From: Hyphomicrobiales bacterium
GTDB lineage: Bacteria; Pseudomonadota; Alphaproteobacteria; Rhizobiales; Rhizobiaceae
NCBI GenBank assembly: GCA_900473185.1
Contig: UCKU01000051.1
Coordinates: 1 to 64,000, forward strand
Length of the DNA stretch: 64,000 nt
Reading direction: 5' to 3'
The notes beneath the pieces are model-generated. The model was not told the DNA's origin, searched no databases, and worked only from the letters and a program-made list of their open reading frames with translations. Shown here in pieces: positions 33,697 to 42,103 of this stretch; position 1 is the stretch's first letter, and each line of letters opens with the position of its first letter. A program made the position numbers and the translations under genes.

Positions 33697-34338
33697 ATGT
33701 CCAGTCGAACGAACGTCACTGCAAAACGCCTCATGGATGCCTGCGAGCTGCTGCTTTGCGAGGCGCATGCCCTCGAAGAGCTGACGGCCCGCCGGATTGC
33801 GATCCAGGCCCAGGCGACGCCTTCGGCGATCGCCTATCATTTCGGATCCCAGGAAGAATTGATCACGGCAGTTGCGGAGCGTGTCTATCGTCGGCTGAAC
33901 GCCGAGCGCCTGAGCCTGCTGCAAAAAGCCGTCGATCGGCGGGCGCCCAATCCCCCCGACATCGAGGAGGTGATTGCAGCCCTTGTCGGTCCGTCGATCC
34001 GCTGGGCGACCGATCCTACATCGAGCTATCCCGTGCTGTCGCACTTCACCTCGATGGCACACAGCCACCGTGACGGCGCGCCTCACTACCGTCGCATCAT
34101 TGAGGATGTCGAGCATCACCGGGCCTTCATTCCGCAATTGAAGCGAATCGCGCCCTGGCTCGATGAGGTCGATATCGGCTGGCGCCTGAACTGTGCGCTC
34201 GGCATCCGCTCGCAGGTCACCCGCAGCAGGCAGCGCACGGAACTTCTCACCAATCGTCAGATGGATCTCGACAATCCGGATCTCGTTATCGCGCGCATGG
34301 TGGAGGTGATTGCGCCGATGTTCCGTCGGACTTGCTGA
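33697..34338 (+). CDS. TetR-family transcriptional regulator
   Basis: A 213-residue regulator. The helix-turn-helix covers about residues 8-52 (AKRLMDACELLLCEAHALEELTARRIAIQAQATPSAIAYHFGSQEELI in parts), with the YHFGS pattern typical of TetR proteins. The C-terminal ligand domain is alpha-helical and not closely like a known group. ATG 33697 is 10 bases after GAAGG; the frame is open to 33592. It is followed by a phosphodiesterase and ABC transporter operon in the same direction and probably controls it; a TTCGAA inverted repeat lies between the two. Confidence 0.85.
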   Translation: MSSRTNVTAKRLMDACELLLCEAHALEELTARRIAIQAQATPSAIAYHFGSQEELITAVAERVYRRLNAERLSLLQKAVDRRAPNPPDIEEVIAALVGPSIRWATDPTSSYPVLSHFTSMAHSHRDGAPHYRRIIEDVEHHRAFIPQLKRIAPWLDEVDIGWRLNCALGIRSQVTRSRQRTELLTNRQMDLDNPDLVIARMVEVIAPMFRRTC

Positions 34339-34364
34339 TCTGCGCGGATGAGGTCCTAACGTCT

Positions 34365-34381
34365 TTCGAACAGCATTCGAA
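34365..34381. promoter_or_regulatory. Candidate TetR operator (TTCGAA-N5-TTCGAA)
   Basis: Two TTCGAA palindromes at 34365-34370 and 34376-34381, separated by CAGCA, form a 17-base inverted repeat between the TetR gene and the phosphodiesterase gene, 69 bases before the start of the latter. The position fits an operator of the adjacent regulator; this is inference. Confidence 0.35.
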
Positions 34382-34449
34382 TTCCGTCACGCTTGCGAAA
34401 CACGCCCCCTCTATCGGTTTTCATCAGAGAACCGTCAGGGAGCCTTCCG

Positions 34450-35292
34450 ATGCGCCGCGAGACCACTTTCATTCATCTGACTGACCTGCACATCGGCACC
34501 GCCGATGACGATCATCTGTACAGTGATACGACCGAGACGCTCAACCAAGTGCTCGATCTGGTCGCCACAGTCACGCCTAAGCCGCAATTCGTTATCGCCA
34601 GTGGCGACCTCACCAACCGCGGTGATGCGGAGAGCTTCCGTCGACTGAAGGAGATCATGGATGCACGGATCGACGTGCCGGTCATCTATGCGCTCGGTAA
34701 TCACGACACGCGTCCCGGTTTTTACGAGGGTATGGGCGTTGCGACCGAAGATCCGGATGCCCCCTACGACCACGATACCGTCGTCGATGGCATCCACATC
34801 GTCACGATCGACTCGTCGACCCCAGGCCTGATCGGCGGCACGATCGATCCGGAGCAGTTCGATTGGCTGGCTTCGACACTGGATACGCATCCCGACCTGC
34901 CGAAGCTGATCGTCGTTCACCATCCGCCGGCTCTGGGTGAAGAACCTGATACAACCCACTGGCGAACCATTCATTTTCCGCAGTCGGAACGCTTTGGGGC
35001 ACTGCTCAAGGGTCGCAATATCATCGGCATCCTCAGCGGCCACATCCATCATGACCGCGTGTCCGTCTGGCACAGCATCCCCGTCGTTGTCGGCACCGGC
35101 CAGCATGCCGCGACCGACATTCTGCGCACTGACATTTTGCGCATGGTGCGCGGCGCCTCTTTCGGCATCGGCACCATCCGTCCGTCCGGCCTCACCATGG
35201 CCTTCGTGCCGCTGCCGTCCGACCGCGCTGAACTCAATACCTATCCGCTCGAAATGCTGTTGGCGCGGGCCGTTCCCGTCGCTGCCGAATAA
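34450..35292 (+). CDS. Calcineurin-like metallophosphodiesterase (CpdA/GpdQ-like)
   Basis: A 280-residue dinuclear-metal phosphoesterase. All ligands of the fold are visible: D12-x-H14 (LTDLHIG), D53 (SGDLTNRGD), N84-H85 (LGNHD), H157 (VVHHPP) and H198-x-H200 (SGHIHHD). This is the class III group that includes cyclic-nucleotide phosphodiesterase and the glycerophosphodiesterase GpdQ. It comes 16 bases before an ABC substrate-binding-protein gene, and the operon ends with another phosphatase, so a phosphodiester nutrient is more likely as substrate than cAMP. No signal peptide is seen. Confidence 0.88.
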   Translation: MRRETTFIHLTDLHIGTADDDHLYSDTTETLNQVLDLVATVTPKPQFVIASGDLTNRGDAESFRRLKEIMDARIDVPVIYALGNHDTRPGFYEGMGVATEDPDAPYDHDTVVDGIHIVTIDSSTPGLIGGTIDPEQFDWLASTLDTHPDLPKLIVVHHPPALGEEPDTTHWRTIHFPQSERFGALLKGRNIIGILSGHIHHDRVSVWHSIPVVVGTGQHAATDILRTDILRMVRGASFGIGTIRPSGLTMAFVPLPSDRAELNTYPLEMLLARAVPVAAE

Positions 35293-35308
35293 ATTTCAGG
35301 AGACATAT

Positions 35309-36604
35309 ATGTTGCGCAGAACCACATTAAAGTTCACGGCAGCGCTCGCAGCCGTCTTGCTCCTGCCTTTCGGCGCCTTTGCCGAAATGCCCGCATCCGT
35401 CGACAAGCCGGTGACGATCAGCTTCTACAACTACAATCTCGCCTCGGCGAGCGCCGGAGCCGATGCGACCAAGGAACTGATCGCCGGTTTTGAAAAGAAA
35501 TTCCCTAATATCAAAGTCGAGACCGTCGCGGTCCCCTCCAACGAGATCATGGCGCGCGTGCAGGCCGACATCGTCGCCGGCAAGCAGCCGGACGTGGCGC
35601 AATTGGTGTTCCGCGATTTGATCTATATTGCCAGCGACCTCGGCGCCAACGCGCTGGAAGACATGGTCGATGCGAACGAACTGAAGGATCAGTTCACCGG
35701 CATGATTCCGCAGGGCCTCGAACTCGGCAAGGTCGATGGCAAGACCTATGGCCTTGCCTACACGTTCTCGACGCCGATCCTGTTTTACAATGCCGACCTC
35801 TTCAAGCAGGCAGGTCTCGATCCCGACAAACCGCCCAGGACCTGGGACGAGATCAACGCTGCCGGCAAGGCGATCAAGGAGAAAACCGGCAAGAACGGTT
35901 TCTTCCCCGGCGCCTACGGCCCCACCGACGGCACTTTCGTCTATCAGTCGATCGTCATGTCGAATGGCGGCAAGGTGCGCGACGGCAACAAGCTGACCTT
36001 TGCCGACAAGGACGCAGCCGACGCCGTGAAGATGCTGCGCAACATGGTCGACAGCGGCGCGCACGCCAAGATCGATCCGGCGAGCGCATCCGATACGTTT
36101 GCCGCGGGCAATATGGGCATGTTCCTCTATACGAGCGCACTGCTTTCCAGCGTCAAGAAGTCGGCTCAGGGCAAGTTCGAGCTGCGGCTCGCACCGATGC
36201 CCTCCTTTGGCGACAAGCCGACGGCGCCGACCAATTCCGGCAGCGCTCTCTTCGTCTTCAGCAAGGACCCCGACAAGCAGCGCGCCTCCTATGAGCTGCT
36301 CAAATATCTGACGAGCAAGGAAGCCTACACGATCATCACCAGCAAGATCGGCTACCTGCCGCTGCGCCTCGATATCGTCGACGACCCGAATTATCTCGGC
36401 CCCTGGCTCAAGGAAAATCCGATGTTCCGGGCCAACATCAAACAACTCGACCGTCTGACCGCCAATATCGCGTTTCCCGGACCGAATTATCGCCAGGTCG
36501 AGAAGATGATGATGGACGGTGTTCGTGAAGCTGTCTTCGGAAGCGGCGACCCGGTCGAAGCGCTGAAGAGTGCGCAGGAGCAGGGTCAGGACCTGATGCC
36601 ATAA
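35309..36604 (+). CDS. ABC transporter sugar-type substrate-binding protein (UgpB-like)
   Basis: A 431-residue periplasmic binding protein with a signal peptide cleaved near FGAFAE. It has the family 1 solute-binding fold: ELIAGFEKKFPNIKVETV, KQPDVAQLVFRDLIYIASDL, KTYGLAYTFSTPILFYNADLF in parts, and SGSALFVFSKDPDKQ. It resembles UgpB-like proteins that take up glycerol-3-phosphate or glycerophosphodiesters, which agrees with the phosphodiesterase upstream. ATG 35309 follows AGGAGA by 5 bases. The permease genes follow. Confidence 0.88.
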   Translation: MLRRTTLKFTAALAAVLLLPFGAFAEMPASVDKPVTISFYNYNLASASAGADATKELIAGFEKKFPNIKVETVAVPSNEIMARVQADIVAGKQPDVAQLVFRDLIYIASDLGANALEDMVDANELKDQFTGMIPQGLELGKVDGKTYGLAYTFSTPILFYNADLFKQAGLDPDKPPRTWDEINAAGKAIKEKTGKNGFFPGAYGPTDGTFVYQSIVMSNGGKVRDGNKLTFADKDAADAVKMLRNMVDSGAHAKIDPASASDTFAAGNMGMFLYTSALLSSVKKSAQGKFELRLAPMPSFGDKPTAPTNSGSALFVFSKDPDKQRASYELLKYLTSKEAYTIITSKIGYLPLRLDIVDDPNYLGPWLKENPMFRANIKQLDRLTANIAFPGPNYRQVEKMMMDGVREAVFGSGDPVEALKSAQEQGQDLMP

Positions 36605-36685
36605 GCCCATCTTGATCTTCATGCGGAAGGTGAGGGGCAGCGGCGAGGGCCGCCCTTCACCGACAAGCGATCGGAGCTTTCACCA

Positions 36686-37639
36686 ATGACAGATATCCAG
36701 GCAGAGGTGGCCGGCCCCGCCGCAGTGAAGACGACTCCGGTCCGGTCGGAAATCCCTCGCGAACGTTTTACTATTGCGCCTTGGCTCTATCTGGCGCCTG
36801 CGCTCATCCTGCTGATGGCCTGGACCTACATCCCGCTTGCCGAGACGTTCCGCCTGTCTTTCTATCAGTGGAACATGCTGCCGACGTCGCCGCAACGCTT
36901 TGTCGGGCTGACCAATTACCAGCGGCTGTTGGCGCTGCCGGAAATGCGCAACGCTCTCTGGAACACGCTCTATTACACGATCGGCCTGTTTCCGATGTCG
37001 GTGATCATTCCGCTTTTCGTGGCGATCTGGACGCAGGATCTCGGCGGCCGTGCCCGGACGATTTACCGGTCGCTGATCTTCGTGCCGATGATAATTGCTC
37101 CCGTCGTTGCCGCCATCCTGTGGCGCTGGCTGCTGAACGAAGACCAGGGGCTTATAACGCTTGCTCTCGAGGGTCTTGGCCTCGGCCGCATCGGTTTTCT
37201 GACCGATCCCGCCTATGCCCTGCCGACGCTGACCTGGATCACCGGCTGGAAGCTGATCGGCTTTTCGACGCTGCTGTTTTCCGCCGCCAATGCGGGTATC
37301 AACCCGTCCTATATCGAGGCGGCGCGCATCGACGGTGCCAGCCGTTGGCGCATCATCCGCGATATCAGGCTGCCGCTTCTCTCGCCGACGATCCTGCTTC
37401 TGTCGATGATGACGGTGCTGTTCGGCGCGCAATGGAGCTTTGCCTATATCAATGTGCTGACCAATGGCGGCCCGCTGAAGTCCACCACCAACATCTTCTA
37501 CCTGCTCTGGGAATACGGCTTCCAGACGCTTTCGGCTGGCTGGAGTTCGGCCGCCGGCATGATTGCTTTTGCCGGCTTCGCGGTGCTTGCCGCCCTCTGT
37601 ATGTGGTTGACGAAGAGGTTTGCCTTCTATGACAACTGA
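36686..37639 (+). CDS. ABC transporter permease (MalF/UgpA type)
   Basis: A 317-residue inner-membrane permease with six predicted helices. The EAA loop that touches the ATPase is seen as YIEAARIDGASRWRIIRDIRLPLLSPT. The N-terminal extension before the first helix is typical. It overlaps the second permease gene by 11 bases and is preceded by GGAG 8 bases before its ATG. With the UgpB-like binding protein it forms the substrate channel of an importer for which no ATPase gene lies nearby. Confidence 0.9.
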   Translation: MTDIQAEVAGPAAVKTTPVRSEIPRERFTIAPWLYLAPALILLMAWTYIPLAETFRLSFYQWNMLPTSPQRFVGLTNYQRLLALPEMRNALWNTLYYTIGLFPMSVIIPLFVAIWTQDLGGRARTIYRSLIFVPMIIAPVVAAILWRWLLNEDQGLITLALEGLGLGRIGFLTDPAYALPTLTWITGWKLIGFSTLLFSAANAGINPSYIEAARIDGASRWRIIRDIRLPLLSPTILLLSMMTVLFGAQWSFAYINVLTNGGPLKSTTNIFYLLWEYGFQTLSAGWSSAAGMIAFAGFAVLAALCMWLTKRFAFYDN

Positions 37640-38489
37640 TAGCCTCGACGACCATAGGCCGAGCCGATCGGCGCCGTCCCGCGGATTGGTGCGCAAGCTC
37701 GGCGTGCACGCCGTCATGGTCGTGCTCTCCTTCGTTTCGATCTTTCCGATCTACTGGATGATCGTCACATCGCTGCGGCCGGAGAACGAGACCTTCTCCA
37801 CCGCACTCTGGCCGTCCCATCCGACTTTCGACAACTACCTCTTCGTGTTGACGCGCGTGCCGATGCTGCAGATGCTTTTCAACACGACGATTGTATCAGC
37901 CGCGACCGCCCTGCTGCAGGTCACCACGGGCATGTTTGCCGCCTACGCGCTGGTGCGCTGGCGCATGCGGCTATCGTCTGTCGTCCATGGTCTGATTGCG
38001 CTCTCCTGGCTCGTACCTTTCCAGGTCACGATGATCCCGAACTATGTGCTGGCCTCCCGGCTTGGCTTGCTCGACACCTTGACGGGTCTGGTCGTGCCGA
38101 ATGCCGCCCACGCTTTTGCGATCCTGCTCCTCTATCACGCGATGCGTGCTTTTCCGACCGAAGTGCTGGAGGCTGCCCGCATGGATGGGGCACGCAGCTT
38201 CCGCATTCTTTGGCAGATCGTCACGCCCAATATGGGCGCGCCTATCGCCTCCTTGTCGATCATCGCCTTCATTTCTGCCTGGAACGAATATTTTTGGCCG
38301 CTGCTGCTGTCGCGAAAGCCTGAGAATTCGGTCGTGCAGATCGGCCTGCAGATGTTCATGACCCAGGAGGGCAACCTCTGGGGGCCGCTGATGGCGGCGG
38401 CGGCACTCGCCAGTCTGCCGATCCTGCTGATTTATCTCGTGCTCCAGCGCCACGTCATCGAATCCTTCATGAAATCCGGAATCCGCTGA
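37629..38489 (+). CDS. ABC transporter permease (MalG/UgpE type)
   Basis: A 286-residue permease with six predicted helices and the EAA loop EVLEAARMDGARSFRILWQIVTP. It has the MalG-type SIFPIYWMIVTSLRPENE start and SAWNEYFWPLLL. ATG 37629 is used rather than the TTG at 37620. It pairs with the upstream permease. The next gene begins two bases after its stop and is not an ATPase but a phosphatase, unlike ugp operons where an ATPase gene follows. Confidence 0.9.
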   Translation: MTTDSLDDHRPSRSAPSRGLVRKLGVHAVMVVLSFVSIFPIYWMIVTSLRPENETFSTALWPSHPTFDNYLFVLTRVPMLQMLFNTTIVSAATALLQVTTGMFAAYALVRWRMRLSSVVHGLIALSWLVPFQVTMIPNYVLASRLGLLDTLTGLVVPNAAHAFAILLLYHAMRAFPTEVLEAARMDGARSFRILWQIVTPNMGAPIASLSIIAFISAWNEYFWPLLLSRKPENSVVQIGLQMFMTQEGNLWGPLMAAAALASLPILLIYLVLQRHVIESFMKSGIR

Positions 38490-38491
38490 TC

Positions 38492-39235
38492 ATGCAAAAT
38501 TATGAGAGACTTATCGCGCTGGAAGGCGCCCATAACGTGCGCGACCTTGGCGGCTATCCGGCCGGCAATGACAGGCAGACGCGCTGGCGCTCGGTCCTGC
38601 GCGGCGACGCCCTGCATGCGCTGAGTGAGGCCGACATCGAGGCGCTGATCGCCCACGGGGTCACGACAGTGATCGACTTGCGCAATCCCCAGGAACTCGC
38701 ACGCGAAGCCAATCCGTTTTCGAACGATGCGCGCGTTCGCTACGAAAACGTCTCGCTGTTTTCGGCCTTAGCGCCGATCGAATTGATGGCAGCGGAAGCG
38801 ACCGATTTCGACATGGGCGACCGCTACTGCCATGCCCTCGACAATTGCCAGCCGGCGATCGCCAGGGTGCTGACGACGATCGCACACGCGCCTGATGGGA
38901 TCGTTCTCTTCCATTGCACGGCCGGCAAGGATCGCACCGGCATCATCGCCGCTCTGATTCTGGCGCACGCCGGCGTCGATGAAGCGACGATCATCGAAGA
39001 TTATACGCTGACCGGTTCGATATTCGCTCCCTTGCTTACCGACTTCCGGGCACGGGCAATCGCACGCGGCGTACCTTCGGACCTTGCAGACCTGATACTC
39101 GCCTCGGCACCGCAGAGCATGGCCCGGGCACTCGGGTACCTTGCCGGTCATTATGGCCGCGTTGGTTCCTATCTCGCACAGATAGGCTTGGGCGAAGCGG
39201 AAATCACCGGCCTCAGGCAGCGGCTGTGCGATTGA
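38492..39235 (+). CDS. Tyrosine-phosphatase-like protein
   Basis: A 247-residue protein with the Cys-based phosphatase signature HCTAGKDRTG (nucleophile C142, R148) and the family N-terminus NVRDLGGYPAGNDRQTRWRSVLRG. This is the bacterial DSP-like group (IphP/LipA type), whose members remove phosphate from phosphotyrosine or phosphoinositides. No signal peptide is seen. It starts two bases after the permease stop, so it is probably the last gene of the uptake operon and acts on the imported, phosphodiesterase-cleaved compound. Substrate is inferred only. Confidence 0.85.
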   Translation: MQNYERLIALEGAHNVRDLGGYPAGNDRQTRWRSVLRGDALHALSEADIEALIAHGVTTVIDLRNPQELAREANPFSNDARVRYENVSLFSALAPIELMAAEATDFDMGDRYCHALDNCQPAIARVLTTIAHAPDGIVLFHCTAGKDRTGIIAALILAHAGVDEATIIEDYTLTGSIFAPLLTDFRARAIARGVPSDLADLILASAPQSMARALGYLAGHYGRVGSYLAQIGLGEAEITGLRQRLCD

Positions 39236-39287
39236 GGCTTGCTCTGACGCGTTGAGCTAGAGGGCAGCCTGCGTAAATCGAGCGTCG

Positions 39288-40532
39288 TCAGCCCGGTCGA
39301 TAAAGACGCGGTCTGCCATTATCGAAACTCCTGCGTCCGTCCTTCCAGCCCGCAATGACGCGGGCGATCTCGCGTACCGCCGCACGCGGGCCAAGAGTAT
39401 CGAGCAGCACGATCGTCGCCTCGGCGCCCACTTGCAACCGTTTGACTCCGCAGAGCTGGCGTGCCGCCACTTCTGTCACCATGTCGAAAACCAGCGCCAT
39501 GTCCTCATCCCGCGAGAGCTGGGCGACATTGGCAAAGAGATTGGCCATACGGATCAGCGAGGCATCGCCATAGGGAGTGAAGGGATTGAGGACGTTGTTC
39601 GTTGCAATGGAGGTGGCGACACCACGGCCCGCCAGCAGATGAGCGGGCGCAACGCCGCGTGGCACCAGCCGGTCATGACCGCGCCCGTTCAGGAACAGAT
39701 CGGTGGACGGCAGAACGGAAATTGCAATGCCGGCTTCAGCCAGCCTCTCGGCGATGGTGACGACCTCTGCTTGTGACATGGCAGAGAGATTGGTGACGTG
39801 GCCGATCGCCACACGACCCTGCCAGCCGTGGCGAAGCGTGGCCTCGATCACCGCCGGCAGATCGGTTCGGTGAGGATCGAGGCTGAAATCGAGATGGAAA
39901 TCGACCGGCACGTCATGTTTTTGTGCCAGCGCGAATATCATTTCGATATGCCTGTTGGGATCGGGGTCCGTATAGGGACAGCCGCCGACCAGATCCGCAC
40001 CATTGGAAAGGGCGTCGTCAAGCATGCCTGATGTCTCGGGCTCGTTCGTCAACCCCTCCTGGGCGAAGGCGCAGATCTCGATATCGACTGCGAAGGCATA
40101 ATCCGCGCGGATGCGCTTGATTGCCTCGAACGAGCGGAAGCCGGCGCGGGGGTCGATCTCGACAAAGGTCCGCATCCGCGTGGTACCGTGCGAAATCGCC
40201 TTCTCGACGACGCGTGCGGCCCGGGCATAGACATCCTCTCCCTCAAAGCCCGCCTTGGCCTTGGCCGTTTCCCGCACCGCCTCGGTGAGTGTGCCTTCGC
40301 AAATCGTGCAGCGGTCAAGAATGCAGGCTTTGTCCAGATGGATGTGCGTGTCCACAAATCCACCGAAGGCGAAAGCGCCCTCGCCATCGACGCTTTCTAT
40401 GGCCTCGCACCGCATGCCGGGGCTGATGTCAACGATCAGACCCTCACGCACGGCTACGTCAACGAGAGCGCCATTTTCTTCAATGCGGATGTTGCGGATA
40501 ACGAGATCGAACAATTGGTTGGTGATCGTCAC
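39288..40532 (-). CDS. Amidohydrolase of the cytosine-deaminase/AtzC type
   Basis: A 414-residue TIM-barrel metal-dependent hydrolase. The metal site begins with HxH in FVDTHIHLDKA (about 60) and has VDIEICAFAQEG (in the strand 4-5 region), VDFHLDFSLDPHR with its His, and the GHVTNLSAM His and the SVLPSTDLFLNGRG Asp. This is the subfamily 3 group containing cytosine deaminase and N-isopropylammelide hydrolase. The start overlaps the gamma-glutamyltransferase stop by four bases, so the three genes are coupled. The substrate is not known; the second amidohydrolase of the operon is related but not close. Confidence 0.87.
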   Translation of the reverse strand: MTITNQLFDLVIRNIRIEENGALVDVAVREGLIVDISPGMRCEAIESVDGEGAFAFGGFVDTHIHLDKACILDRCTICEGTLTEAVRETAKAKAGFEGEDVYARAARVVEKAISHGTTRMRTFVEIDPRAGFRSFEAIKRIRADYAFAVDIEICAFAQEGLTNEPETSGMLDDALSNGADLVGGCPYTDPDPNRHIEMIFALAQKHDVPVDFHLDFSLDPHRTDLPAVIEATLRHGWQGRVAIGHVTNLSAMSQAEVVTIAERLAEAGIAISVLPSTDLFLNGRGHDRLVPRGVAPAHLLAGRGVATSIATNNVLNPFTPYGDASLIRMANLFANVAQLSRDEDMALVFDMVTEVAARQLCGVKRLQVGAEATIVLLDTLGPRAAVREIARVIAGWKDGRRSFDNGRPRLYRPG

Positions 40533-42103
40533 AGCGAGATAGCGCCTCCGTCGCTACGCGGATCGTGGGCGCCGTCAATCATCCCATCTTGCCCGATGCG
40601 GATCACGCCGGCCTGGCCGCCGAGCGGGCTGAAGCTGTCGATCGTCGATATCTCATGGCCCATGGCGGCGAGCGCGGTCACAATTTCCGGGCCGGCATTC
40701 TCCTCGATCTTCAGGCTATCCCGGCTATCGGAGAAGGTGCGGCCGAGCAAAAAGCGCGGGCGGGATAGCGCAGCGGCTGGATCGAGCCCATGGTCGATCA
40801 GCAGGCTGAGAAGCAGCGACAGAGTCTGTGGCTGTCCATCGGCTCCTTGCGTGCCGTAGACGAGATGCGGTCGACCGTTCTTGAGAGCGAGCCCGGGATT
40901 GAGCGTGTAGAACGGTCGCTTGCCGGGACTGGCGACATTGGGGCTGGCGGGGTCGGTGCTGAAGGCCGCTCCCCTGTTCTGCCAGAGGATACCGGTATCG
41001 CCGACCACAACGCCACTACCCCAGTCAAAGTAGAGGCTTTGCAACAGCGATGCGCAGCGCCCCTTGCTATCGACAGCCGCAAGCAGGGCCGTGTCACCAT
41101 GCCGATAGGGCTGCGGCCATGCTAGTGCGCGGCTGGGATCGATTGCTGCCGCCTTTGCTGTGAGCCGCACCGGATCGAGCAGTTCCTGTGAAACATCGGC
41201 TGCGAAGCGGGGATCGGCGATCGCGTGCCGGTCGAGGAAGGCTTGTTTCACCGCTTCGACAAGCCTGTGGTAGAAGCCCGCGTTATCGGGAGGGAAATCC
41301 GTCATCGGCAAATGGTTGAGCACGCCCATGATACCGAGCGTCGTTATTCCCTGGGTTGGGGGAGGCGGTGCGAGCAGGGTTGTGTCACGATAGGTCTGCC
41401 GGAGCGGGGTCGCGATATCGGTTCGTGTTGCAGCGAGATCGGCGGCCGAAAGCGGCGAGCCGGCTTCTGCAAGCCCAGCGGCGATCCGCCGGGCAAGCGC
41501 GCCCTCATAGAATTCACGGGTGCCATGGCGGGCAATAGCGGCAAGCGTCTTGCCAAGTTCCGGCTGCCGCTGAATGCCTGTTGATCGGAAGAGGTTCGTG
41601 AAGCCCGGCCAGCTCCCGAGTTCACTGCGGCGGAATTCGTACCAGAAGGCATGCGACCGGCTGACCTCAAAGCCGTCGTCCGCCAGGGCGATCGCATCGT
41701 CGAGCAGGCTTGGTAAGCTCTCCGAGCCCGTCCATTCGGCCACGGAATGGGCAAGCACTTTCTCCCAGCTATCGACGAGGCAGGCGCTCGTCAGCGTGGA
41801 GCGGGCACCGCGAAGTGGGATGTCTCCATCCGGAATGACGCCCGCCGCCTGACCGATGCCCAGGAAGGTCTGTGCCTTTCCCGTCTTGTCCGCGACCAGC
41901 CAGACGCCATCGCCGCCAAGCCCGCAGAAGTGCGGGTAGGTGACCGCAAGTGCAGCGCCGGCGGCAACCAGTGCTTCGATGGCATTTCCTCCGCGCCGCA
42001 GCACCTTCGCGCCAGCCTCGCTGGCAAGCCAATGCGGCGTCACAATCATGGCGCTGTGGGACGACGTGTCAGCCCGAGTAGCCTGAGTGACGGGAGAGGA
42101 CAT
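40529..42103 (-). CDS. Gamma-glutamyltransferase-family Ntn-hydrolase
   Basis: A 524-residue member of the gamma-glutamyltransferase family, which cleaves itself to make a catalytic Thr. The likely nucleophile is T338 (HGDTALLAAVD). Family landmarks are GGNAIEALVAAGAALAVTYP (38-57), FCGLGGDGVWLV (59-70), NRGAAFSTDP (376-385), and TQGADGQPQTLSLLL (418-432). No signal peptide is present, unlike periplasmic GGTs, so it acts in the cytoplasm. It is coupled at both ends to amidohydrolase genes, which suggests it opens a gamma-glutamyl or amide bond in a catabolic path; substrate unknown. Confidence 0.87.
   Translation of the reverse strand: MSSPVTQATRADTSSHSAMIVTPHWLASEAGAKVLRRGGNAIEALVAAGAALAVTYPHFCGLGGDGVWLVADKTGKAQTFLGIGQAAGVIPDGDIPLRGARSTLTSACLVDSWEKVLAHSVAEWTGSESLPSLLDDAIALADDGFEVSRSHAFWYEFRRSELGSWPGFTNLFRSTGIQRQPELGKTLAAIARHGTREFYEGALARRIAAGLAEAGSPLSAADLAATRTDIATPLRQTYRDTTLLAPPPPTQGITTLGIMGVLNHLPMTDFPPDNAGFYHRLVEAVKQAFLDRHAIADPRFAADVSQELLDPVRLTAKAAAIDPSRALAWPQPYRHGDTALLAAVDSKGRCASLLQSLYFDWGSGVVVGDTGILWQNRGAAFSTDPASPNVASPGKRPFYTLNPGLALKNGRPHLVYGTQGADGQPQTLSLLLSLLIDHGLDPAAALSRPRFLLGRTFSDSRDSLKIEENAGPEIVTALAAMGHEISTIDSFSPLGGQAGVIRIGQDGMIDGAHDPRSDGGAISL

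Noticed and set aside
35327..36622. 431-codon minus-strand frame opposite the UgpB-like gene
   Set aside because: Mirror of the binding-protein gene, with no domain and no ribosome-binding site that stands out.
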